Shown: in pieces, positions 22,938 through 30,730 of the stretch | Layout: each line of letters opens with the position of its first letter | Numbering within the stretch: position 1 is the first letter of the stretch | Assembly (NCBI RefSeq): GCF_000143415.4 | Contig: NW_003314426.1 | Coordinates: 134,558-198,557 of the forward strand | Length of the DNA stretch: 64,000 nt | Direction of reading: 5' to 3' | From: Selaginella moellendorffii | Lineage: Eukaryota; Streptophyta; Lycopodiopsida; Selaginellales; Selaginellaceae | Notes under the pieces: generated by a model | Database searches by the model: none | What the model was told of the DNA's origin: nothing | Seen by the model: only the letters and a program-made list of their open reading frames with translations | Program-made: the position numbers and the translations under genes

Positions 22938-23580
22938 GTAAATAATAGTACATCCATTCCTAACCTTTTACCATTTCTAACATTGTCCATGTAGGTCGCA
23001 GAAGAAATGGTAAGTAGAGATTATTCAGTTGAATTAAGATACAAACTCTAGCCTTTAGTGTCGAGGAAGGATAGTGCCAAGCAAGGGTCGAAACGTATGT
23101 CCAATCCTTCAGAATCAGCAGTGCGCCCAAGTGATATCGGTCCTAGTTCCTCAATAGCAGTTGATGGTAAATACAATATAGTCGATTCAATGTGCTAATG
23201 AGTTTGTTTTTAGTAGCACGGGAGGATACCATCTCAATCGAAGGGAGATATTTGGACATGCATATGGATCTGCCAGTGGACTCTACTTGCCTGCAAGAGT
23301 CATCAGAGCTGGTGGAGGCTACTATCCATATCAACGCCAAGCAAGCTGACCACGCTCCACTTGATGCTGCCCATACCACTGAGTCAATCTTGTCCACGTA
23401 TCCAACTGACGGTGACCAGGCGCCATTGGACCCGCATGAGGCCGCCCCAGCTGCCGAGCCGGTCGTATCCTCATTTCCAACGTGTGCCCAATTGTCTAAC
23501 TACGCGCCGTTGGAACCTCCCTACACCGCCCCTGCTGCCTGTTCGGTCATGTCCACTTTGCCAACGGAGGCACCAGCTGA

Positions 23581-23679
23581 AATGGCGTGTGATCACACGC
23601 CATCGGAACCACCCCATGCCACTGTTGAGCCAGTTGTACCAGAGTCTACAGCTGAAATGGCATGTGCCCACACGCCATC
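23581..23679 (+). repeat. Two palindromes read in frame within an exon
   Basis: AATGGCGTGTGATCACACGC at 23581-23600 and AATGGCATGTGCCCACACGC at 23656-23675 encode the repeated peptides MACDHTPS and MACAHTPS in a Pro/Ala/Ser-rich exon (23214-23789). The exon also has tandem APLEPP/APLDP-like peptides. Confidence 0.8.
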
Positions 23680-23838
23680 GGATGCGATTGACCCCACATT
23701 GCAGAGGAGAGTATTTCCGCCCTTCACGTTTCCTCGACCAAAACCCTCTAAACGACCATCGGGAGCACCATTCGCTAATATTGTAGATGGTAAAATTGAC
23801 TTGTACCATTTTTTATGCTGACGCATTTCATTTCAAAG

Positions 23839-24698
23839 TCACGGCGAAAGTACTGTATCGTTTTTGATCTGAACGGTGTCCTTTTCTCCCATGAGCGTGG
23901 CTCGTCCTCGAATGTCACTGCACCCTCCAAAGCCTGCGGTCGCAAGTTGGTCAAAAGAGACAGATTCACATTAATCACACGGGAGAAACTGCGGGATCTA
24001 ATAATGACCATGCGACACTTAAACAGAGGGCCGGGTTCAATTTGCAATTGGGAGTTTGGACATCCATGATGCGCCACAATGCATTAACGTTGCTACAGAT
24101 GATGCACGATCAGACGCGAGTAATATTACCATTTGACTTTCTCCTAACGCAGGAGGATTGCTTGACTATGGTCCATGTGAGGGGTAGCAAGCCCATCTTC
24201 GTCAAGGCAGAGGCTGTAGTGATGAACCAGACTGCTAGGTCAAGTGAAATCCTCATCATCGATGACTCGCCGATTAAAACAGCAGCGAACACGCACACAT
24301 ATGCAGTGCACCCCATCTCTTGCAGTATGGAAACTAGGGAGAAGAAACCGTATGTTTTGGGGGACCTTGCAAAACGGCTTGAAGCGATGGTGATAGAGAA
24401 CCGGCCAGTCCAGGAGGTGGCTGCAGAAATCAACCAAATGGCAGATGGAACGGTATATCAGAAGCCATTTGATCGGACAGACACCAGTCATCATTTATGG
24501 CATGTATATTGTCTAGCCAAGCACTATCCGCATCTCCATAATCTGCTCAACCGGATGGGTTCTTCGACCACTGAACATGAGCGTGGACGTATTAGAGAAG
24601 AGATGGCATTACTATTGGGTTTAAATCCTGATAGTGTGGAGAGTGATGAAATTCCAAGATTATTGTATAGGCGTTGGAGGCAAAAAATAACAGTCTGA
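23839..24698 (+). CDS. FCP1/NIF-like HAD phosphatase domain (frameshifted)
   Basis: HAD motifs are visible. VFDLNGVLFSHERG is motif I in the plant NIF variant form, with Asn in place of the second Asp. GVWTSMMRHNA is the FCP1-type motif and ILIIDDSPIKTAAN contains the DDSP motif. FCP1-like enzymes remove phosphates from the RNA polymerase II tail or other phosphoproteins. The first 200 nt read in one frame and the rest in another, with the change around 24020-24045. The later frame equals the one predicted from the upstream exon, so two compensating indels are likely. About 70 further residues follow the domain. The stop TGA at 24696-24698 runs straight into a GATGGCATG palindrome half. If this part is a separate gene, ATG 23815 is the start. 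Confidence 0.65.
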
Positions 24699-25140
24699 GA
24701 TGGCATGTATTTATTTAAAAATGTAACTTATTATGGCATGGGGTTCCATGCCATTGTATTAATATTAAAAGACAATTCTTTGAGAGGATTTGCATTATAC
24801 TAGAAGTGTTACAGCATGTTATTGGAAGTCTACGAAGTTGTTTTATTAAAAAGGGGAAAGTAAAGATTGAATGGGGACTTGGGCTCCACCTAGACTCGGA
24901 GCAACTGAGCCAATATTAAAAGGATGGAAAGAAATTGGACGACGATGACAAGGAGAAGAGAGAGGTGAAGCAGTGGCAGGGGGAGGAGAAGTGATTGAGT
25001 AGACATTTCCTTGTTTAAAATAAAATGGCATGTGCCTCAATGCAGTTGAATTTTGTTATATTTATATACTATATAAAGGTTTGGAAACCTTATTTTACAA
25101 GTGGGATAATGACAATTCCCATTTTAACGAAATAGAGCTT
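24699..25140. other. Right end of the DNA element: palindromes and TIR
   Basis: No gene was seen. Palindromes lie at 24732-24756 (TATGGCATGGGGTTCCATGC) and 25023-25046 (partial). The element ends with GAAATAGAGCTT at 25129-25140 and GATA follows. Confidence 0.75.
25117..25140 (-). repeat. Right terminal inverted repeat
   Basis: The reverse complement begins AAGCTCTATTTCGTTAAA and matches the left end over about 24 bases with two differences. Confidence 0.85.
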
Positions 25141-25144
25141 GATA

Positions 25145-26185
25145 CTTGTCACGGACATGGGGGATATGGATGCGTTCCATGCCTTCATATCAGGTTTGCA
25201 AACCTGGGCTCGTGGTGAGGTGATGTGGTGGAACCCGACCAACTACAAGGAAGCGTTGGATGCGGCCATCAAGGTGCATTTCAACGATAACCTGCGAAAG
25301 GGGAACACGACGGGGTCGGGATCCACATTTAGCAAAGGGGCCAAACCAAGGGGAACGTATAGCAAGGGGAAATTCAAAAAGAGTTTCTCTAAGAATGAGT
25401 CCTCGGGGTTCCGGAAAGGCAAATCCGGTGGCCAGCGAGCGAGTACGTGGGGGAGTCAAGTGAGAAAAGACAAACCCACGGATAAGAAGGTCAAGTCGTA
25501 TAGCAGCGTGGGAAACAACGTATGCTACAACTGCGGCGAAGCGGGACACTTCTCGAGGGAATGTCCCTACCCGAAGAAGGCCAGAGCCAATATGGCCATC
25601 AAGTCGGGTGAAGTCCAAACTGAGGTATGTGATACAGTCCCTAACTCAAAGTTACTCATTACACGAGCAACTTTGGTAGAGAGTCGTTCGCGACATCTAC
25701 TAGCCCTCCGAGGGAAGCTCGGAGGTAGCTTTGTTAAGATCCTTATTGACACGGGTGCTTCGGATAATTTTGTGGCTGCAGACATAGTCCGGCAAGCCGG
25801 ACTAACGGTGCAGCGGCTAGGCGAACCAAGGACTATAGAGTTTGTTCAGGGTAGCCAAAACACCGATGAGGTACTTCGACAAGCGAGAGTCGAAGTGGGG
25901 ACATGGAAAGTGGACATGGATTTCACCGTCTTGGACATGGCGGGATTTGACATGATCTTCGGAATGGATTGGTTTAATTGGTTCGTGGTAGCCCTGCATG
26001 GACAAGGTAAGAACCTTGTGGTATTGGCAAATGCCCAAGGAAGAAGATCTAGGGTGGAGGCCCAGGATCTAAAGGTAAGGCAAAGCAAGGCCAAAGAGTC
26101 ATGCTTAAAACTGGTGTCCACGAGAGGACAACTCACTAAAGGAACTAAGGCCAGCCTTTTTGTGCTTACTCTCGGTGAAGAGTGA
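25145..26185 (+). CDS. gag C-terminal part and aspartic protease of the gypsy element
   Basis: The frame continues gag after the nested insertion (DMGDMDAFHAFISGLQTWAR). It runs through a basic region and a CCHC zinc knuckle (CYNCGEAGHFSREC, near 25520) to a retropepsin site (LIDTGASDN, near 25743) and a GMDW block near 25965. It stops at 26185, before RT. A further in-frame TAG lies near 26246 in the linker, probably from TGG. Confidence 0.85.
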   Translation, partial: LVTDMGDMDAFHAFISGLQTWARGEVMWWNPTNYKEALDAAIKVHFNDNLRKGNTTGSGSTFSKGAKPRGTYSKGKFKKSFSKNESSGFRKGKSGGQRASTWGSQVRKDKPTDKKVKSYSSVGNNVCYNCGEAGHFSRECPYPKKARANMAIKSGEVQTEVCDTVPNSKLLITRATLVESRSRHLLALRGKLGGSFVKILIDTGASDNFVAADIVRQAGLTVQRLGEPRTIEFVQGSQNTDEVLRQARVEVGTWKVDMDFTVLDMAGFDMIFGMDWFNWFVVALHGQGKNLVVLANAQGRRSRVEAQDLKVRQSKAKESCLKLVSTRGQLTKGTKASLFVLTLGEE

Positions 26186-26194
26186 CAAAAAGAC

Positions 26195-28298
26195 AAGAAC
26201 GGAAGAAGTACCTTTAGTGATCCAGCAGGTGCTGGACCAATTCTAGGATACCATGCCGAAGGAGCTACCGGCGGGGTTGCCCCCCGCACGACCGATAGAA
26301 CATAAAATTGAGCTGGTCGAGGGTGCTGAGGCGGTGGTTCGTCCACCCTATCGATTGAACGAAAAAGAACTCAAGGAGCTCAAGAGCCAACTAGAGGAGT
26401 TGGTGGCCAAAGGTATGTTAGGTTGAGCAAGTCGCCGTATGGGGCGCCGGTGCTATTTGTGAAAAAGAAAGATGGATCTATGCGCATGTGCATAGACTAC
26501 CGGTTGCTCAACAAGTATACCAAGAAGAACAAGTACCCTTTGCCAAGGATCGAGGACCTGTTCGATAGGTTGGGAAAGGCAAAATACTTCTCGAGGATTG
26601 ACCTAAGGTCAGGATACTACCAGATCAGGGTAGCTGAGGAAGATGTCGAGAAGACAACCTGTCGAACGAGGTATGGGAGCTTTGAGTTTTTGGTGATGCC
26701 CTTTGGGCTGTGCAATGCGCCGGCAACGTTTTCGGCGTTGATGAACCACATCTTTGTACCCTATCTGGATCGCTTCGTGGTCGTCTATATTGACGACATC
26801 CTGATCTATAGCGAGACGCTAGAGGAGCATGCCGAACACTTGGCGAAGGTGTTTGAGAAACTAAGGGAACACAAACTGTATGCTAAAGAGAGCAAATGTG
26901 ACTTTGCTCAACAAGAGGTAAAGTTTCTCGGGCATGTGGTGGGCCAGGACGGGCTCAAGGTGGACCCGGAGAAGGTCCAAGTGATCCAGGAATGGGAGCG
27001 ACCTTCGAATGTACATGAGTTGAGGGCGTTCTTGGGGCTATGCAACTACTATCGAAAGTTTATCAGACACTATTCGAGAGTAGCCCTGCCCTTAACGGAC
27101 CAAACAGGAAAAGGGAAGATGGTATGGACAGCGGAATGCGAGGCGGCATTCGTCCACCTCAAAGGGAAATTGAGGAAGGCTCCCGTGTTGGCATTACCAG
27201 ACTTTGGTAAGGACTTCGAGGTAGACACGGATGCTTCGGACTTTGCGTTGGGCGCAGTTTTGAAGCAAGACAACCATCCAGTAGCGTTCTTTTCGAAGAA
27301 GCTGGACAAGGCTCAACGGAAGTGGCCTGCCCACAAGAAGGAATTGTTTGCGGTGGTCAAGGCGCTCAAGGAGTGGCGACACTACCTTGGGAGACACTTC
27401 AAGGTTTACACGGACAATGTGGCAACGAAACACTTCTTGTCACAACCCGACCTGAGAGGGAAACAAGGTCGGTGGGCCAATGCCTTGGCCGAGTTTGATT
27501 GCGAGATTCTGTACAAGCCTGGGAAGAGCAACATCATGGCAGATGCGCTAAGTCGAAAAGCGAGCTTGAGGTTGGCGATATCCAGCGCAACAGCAACCTT
27601 TTGGGACGATGTGCGGACAGCATATGAGAACGATGGTCTAGCACAAGAAGTGTTGTTGAGGAATCTGGAGGCGCGGGAAGCTCACCAGAGAGGTGAGCTG
27701 CCAACGGAAGAGAAAACGGGCTATGCGGAACGCAACGGACTCATTTATTACAAGCAAACGAGGGTATATGTTCCAGAAGGGGGACTAAGGAAGGTAGCCT
27801 TAGAAGAGTGTCATGAAGGACCTTTTGCGGGACACGGCGGAGTGCCCAAGACGATGGGCTTACTCAAGAGGAAGTACCATTGGCCAGATATGGCTAAGGA
27901 CGTCCAAGACTATGTAAAGACATGTCCAACATGTCAGCAGGTCAAAGCCATGACTAAGGCTAGTGGGGGCTTGTTGCAAAGCATCCCAATTCCAGATCGT
28001 CTGTGGAAATGTCTTACGATGGACTTCATCATGGGACTACCCCCAAGCGAGGGGTTCGATGCGATATTCGTGGTGGTGGATCGATTTTCGAAGATGGCAC
28101 ATTTCATACCCACCACAACGGAAGTGGATGCGGAAGGTGTGGCAAAGCTGTTCTTCGAACAAGTGGTTCGAGTGCGGGGAAGGCCAGAAGAGATTATCTC
28201 AGATCGAGATAAGATTTTCACTAGTAGGTTCTGGAGGACCCTCCTGGAACAGTATCGCACCAAGTTGAAATTTAGCACAGCCTATCACCCACAGACAG
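26195..28298 (+). CDS. pol: reverse transcriptase, RNase H and integrase core (degraded)
   Basis: RT motifs include [34 protein letters not shown]-type residues and the active-site box [10 protein letters not shown] near 26790. RNase H follows ([14 protein letters not shown] near 27228), then the integrase zinc site ([10 protein letters not shown]...CPTCQQVK) and the core TMDFIMGLP and ISDRDKIF. A one-base deletion near 26415 shifts the frame at the start of RT. The integrase motif HPQTDGQTERVN is split at 28298 by a 47-nt GT-AG segment. Confidence 0.88.
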
Positions 28299-28345
28299 GT
28301 ATGGGGTATTAAGTCAAGTTTGGTGGTCCTAACACTTCTTGACAG
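28299..28345 (+). other. 47-nt intron-like insertion in integrase
   Basis: GTATGGGG to TTGACAG interrupts the Asp codon of the universal HPQTDGQ motif. Removing exactly GT...AG restores the frame and motif. GACAG occurs directly before the segment and again as its last five bases, so a 5-bp duplication flanks the gain. Confidence 0.8.
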
Positions 28346-28763
28346 ATGGACAAACGGAAAGGGTGAATAGGCAGCTGGAGGATTATTTGCGATGCTATGT
28401 CTCGGGAGACCAGACCAACTGGGTAAGTCATTTGGGACTTGCGGAAATGTGTTATAACAACTCACCACATTCGAGTATCGGGGTGAGTCCATGGGAAGTC
28501 ATCAATGGGCGAGCTATTGAAGGTCCTGTGGAACTCGGCGTGGCCGAGTATCATGGAGAGCTACCCACAGTGGAGGCATTCACGGCGGAAAGACTCAACA
28601 TTTGGAATCTAGTGAGGGATTCCTTGGAACGGGCTCAACAAAGGCAAACCAAGTATGCGAACCTAAAGCGCCGGGATGTAGAGTTCCAAGCTGGGGAGAA
28701 GGTGTGGCTGAACACCAAGAACCTCAGGCTACCAAGTGGGATCAGCCGAAAGTTGACCCAAAG
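28346..28763 (+). CDS. Integrase C-terminal region of the gypsy element
   Basis: The frame resumes with DGQTERVNRQLEDYLR and continues through the GPY/F-type approach (FQAGEKVWLNTKNLRL). It is cut by a second GT-AG segment at 28764-28815, inside the residues TQR|FAGPYEI. Confidence 0.8.
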
Positions 28764-28815
28764 GTAAAAATGCATGTATTCCTGTAAATGAATTGATCTT
28801 GAGTTCCTTAAGCAG
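28764..28815 (+). other. 52-nt intron-like insertion before the GPY/F motif
   Basis: GTAAAAATG to TTAAGCAG lies between codons for Gln-Arg and Phe-Ala-Gly-Pro-Tyr. Removal as GT...AG joins AG|A into an Arg codon and restores the frame (phase 2). Confidence 0.75.
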
Positions 28816-29170
28816 ATTCGCGGGGCCTTACGAGATTGAGGCACGAATCGGTAAAGTGGCTTACCGACTCCGACTTCCTCGAGAGATGGGGAAGATACAC
28901 CCAGTGTTCCACGTGAACTTACTCAAGCCGTACTTTAAGGATCCGCTTCGCAAGGACCAAGTAAGACCTTTACCTGAGGTTATCCAAGGGGAAGAGGAAT
29001 ACGAAGTCGAGGCCATCCTCAATGCGCGCAAGAGCAAGCGACAATGACGTGAGGTGAGAGAGTTCCATGTGAAGTGGAAAGGATTTCCACACTGCGAAGC
29101 AACATGAGAACCGGAGGAAAACCTAGCGAACGCGCGAGATCTAGTGGAGGAATTTCTGCAAGGTAGAACT
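28816..29170 (+). CDS. GPY/F domain and chromodomain of the gypsy element
   Basis: FAGPYEIEARIGKVAYRLRL and HPVFHVNLLKPY are the GPY/F region. A chromodomain-like end follows (YEVEAILNARKSK, then REFHVKWKGFPHCEAT and EPEENLANARDLVEEF). This places the element among chromoviruses, whose chromodomain can steer integration to heterochromatin. Two in-frame TGA codons (29045-29047 and about 29104-29106) fit CGA and TGG changed by C-to-T or G-to-A transitions. Confidence 0.8.
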
Positions 29171-29600
29171 CTATGTACTTATGCAAAGTTCAATTAAAAA
29201 TATCAATTTGCAAAGTTGAGCAAATGGCATATGTTGGGACCCGAAGGCGCGCCGAAGGTAAGCTAATTAGCATGGGTTAGCTAGGTCGACCAGGCGTAGA
29301 GAGCTACGCCCGACTCCCTGCGGGGATGTCGAATCCGTAGACGTATTCTACGGAGGTTGGGTTCGAGTCCCAACCCCCTAGTAAAGCAAGGCTGGGTTCA
29401 AGTCCCGACCCTATACTAGGGCGTGGTGAGGTAAGGAGTATAGGGACACCTATATTCCGTTGTCATGGGCTCTTGGCCGGGGAGGCTAACTTAGGCACAC
29501 CGCTAAGTGGGGGGATGCCCCCGGAGACATGGTCAACAAGTTGTAGGATAAAATGAGACGTTCGATGTGGGCATCGAACTTCTTCTATGGGTGATGGAGT
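29171..29600 (+). other. 3' untranslated interior with tRNA T-arm-like doublet
   Basis: No protein was found. GGTTGGGTTCGAGTCCCAAC at 29355-29374 forms a 7-bp stem around TTCGAGT, like a tRNA T-arm with a B-box sequence. A second, weaker copy (GGCTGGGTTCAAGTCCCGAC) follows at about 29390. The segment matches the inside of the LARD-like element near its 3' LTR. GGGTGATGGAG just before 29601 is the probable polypurine tract. Confidence 0.6.
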
Positions 29601-30725
29601 TGTAAGGAACCAACTCGCCGAGGTGTCATACGCTAAAGGAACCCCGAAAGCATGACCAAAATGACAAAGAGTTCATCGGATGGGACCAAGTCGAAGATCG
29701 AGTCCAAGACCGACTCTAGGACCGAGTTCGAGATCGAGTCCGGAATCGAGTCCAAGACCGACTCGGGGACCGAGTTCGAGTCCGAGTTCGAGACCGAGTT
29801 CGAGACGGAGTCCGAGATCCGAAATCGGGTCCGAGACCGAGTCCGAGGTCGGGTCTGAGATCGGGTCCGAGATCGAGTCCGAGATCGAGTCCGAAACCGA
29901 ATCCGAAGTCGGATCCGAAATCGGGTCCGAGATCGAGCCAGAGACTAAGTCCAAATACTAATACGGGTCAAGGGGTGAAAGCCCAAAGCGTGCGTCTCCT
30001 AGGGGGGGGGGGGGCTGCAGTATAGTAGGGATAGTGAGGTCCAGGAACCAGTTTTGAAGGGACTCTCCAGTTGGGCTTCCAAACCGACTTGAGGTTGAGA
30101 TTGAGACCGAGGGGCCTTGGGTGGGAGTGAGCATGGACTTGGCTGGTGCCGGAGGGGCCATCCAAGGAAGTGCTCAAGAGCAGCTCCCACTCCCGAAAGG
30201 GAAATCGATTGCAGTGCTCCCGGCTTATGTGGAGTGGTGCCCCACTTGAGTACCATGCGGCTCATTGGTCCTCGCCCTTCCTAGGGGCTTGGGCCTTCCT
30301 TCGGGATGGAAGTGGGGGGCGAGAGGTACCCATACCAGGCCGCTAGGCCACGGTGTTTTGCCCCGGCGTCCCGAAGCAAGTGTTGCACTCAAGACTTGGG
30401 ATTTAGAGGGTCCTATGATCAAGTCTTGTGATACCAAAGGATGTTAGGAACCTGGAAGCTTGGTGTGCTTGGCTGCTTGTGCTTGCGGGGAGTGTAGCCG
30501 AACCTTAAGTCCAGTCTAACCCGGGGAGGGGGATTGGGAGTGATTTGGGAATCCGTGGATGGATGGCTAACACTCCGTTGCTCGTGCAGTGAGTAGCTGA
30601 AACCAAGTAGGAGCTGGTACCATAGGCGAGAACCTTGGCAAGGGAACTTAGCAAAAGCCAAGACAGTGTTGGACGGATAGTCGAGGTAAGCTGGCAAATT
30701 GGAAAGGAAAAATTTGTGGCTTACA
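29601..30725 (+). repeat. 3' LTR of the gypsy element
   Basis: This 1125-bp copy starts TGTAAGGAACC and ends GGCTTACA, with the hexamer array at about 29690-29965 and a poly-G run at about 30002. CATTG follows at 30726-30730. Confidence 0.92.
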
Positions 30726-30730
30726 CATTG

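Larger units (their letters stand above)
19094..24698 (+). pseudogene. Multi-exon gene: ParB-like, methyltransferase-like and FCP1-like parts
   Basis: Inferred exons are 19094-19096 (ATG alone), 19336-20514, 20569-21877, 21928-22002, 22041-22130, 22180-22323, 22371-22937, 22995-23009, 23059-23166, 23214-23789 and 23839-24698. They total 4926 nt, an exact multiple of three. All joins from 21877 on are phase 1 with GT-AG introns of 38-57 nt. Residues about 240-340 end in FYAVSGQHSSLAMQQ, like the G-x-H-R-x-x-A box of ParB/sulfiredoxin folds. The part near 21720 (YNCGGLFFRAALLKG) weakly recalls methyltransferase motif I. Next comes an Asp/Glu-rich low-complexity part, then an FCP1/NIF-like domain. 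One in-frame TGA (20353-20355, a C-to-T change from CGA) and two compensating frameshifts (about 23845 and 24030) suggest decay. The single-gene reading is inference; the phosphatase part could be a separate gene starting at 23815. Confidence 0.6.
4076..25140. mobile_element. Large two-gene DNA-transposon-like element with TIRs and 4-bp target duplication
   Basis: The left end AAGCTCTATTTCATTAAA and the right end (reverse complement) AAGCTCTATTTCGTTAAA match for about 24 bases with two differences, then diverge. GATA flanks both ends. The host site is the gag gene of a gypsy element, and gag becomes continuous again when the insert and one GATA are removed. The insert is 21.07 kb, or about 13.7 kb without the younger LTR retrotransposon at 10404-17767. 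It carries a minus-strand DUF7869-like gene (5632-8773), a plus-strand ParB-like/FCP1-like multi-exon gene (19094-24698), and about 20 copies of a 24-bp palindrome not seen elsewhere in the window. A 4-bp duplication with TIRs fits a DDE-type cut-and-paste element. I cannot match the terminal sequence to a named superfamily. Both genes carry lesions, so this copy may be non-autonomous. Confidence 0.85.
2138..30725 (+). mobile_element. Nested Ty3/gypsy chromovirus-type element with LTRs and target duplication
   Basis: Two near-identical LTRs (2138-3296 and 29601-30725) both start TGTAAGGAACC and end GGCTTACA. They are flanked by the perfect 5-bp duplication CATTG at 2133-2137 and 30726-30730. 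A primer binding site, TGGTATCGGAGCC, follows the 5' LTR at about 3300, matching the 3' end of plant initiator tRNA-Met with one change. The internal order is gag, CCHC knuckle, protease, RT, RNase H, integrase, chromodomain, which is the Ty3/gypsy order. Gag is split by the 21-kb insertion at 4076-25140. The element carries several stops and frameshifts, so it is dead. The close LTR similarity means integration was fairly recent, and the nested insertions are younger still. Confidence 0.93.

Noticed and set aside
4300-25046. CRISPR array or clustered regulatory repeats from a prokaryote
   Set aside because: The palindromes are irregularly spaced and there are no uniform spacers or cas genes.
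29355-29410. A tRNA gene
   Set aside because: Only T-arm-like hairpins are clear; acceptor, D and anticodon arms could not be built.
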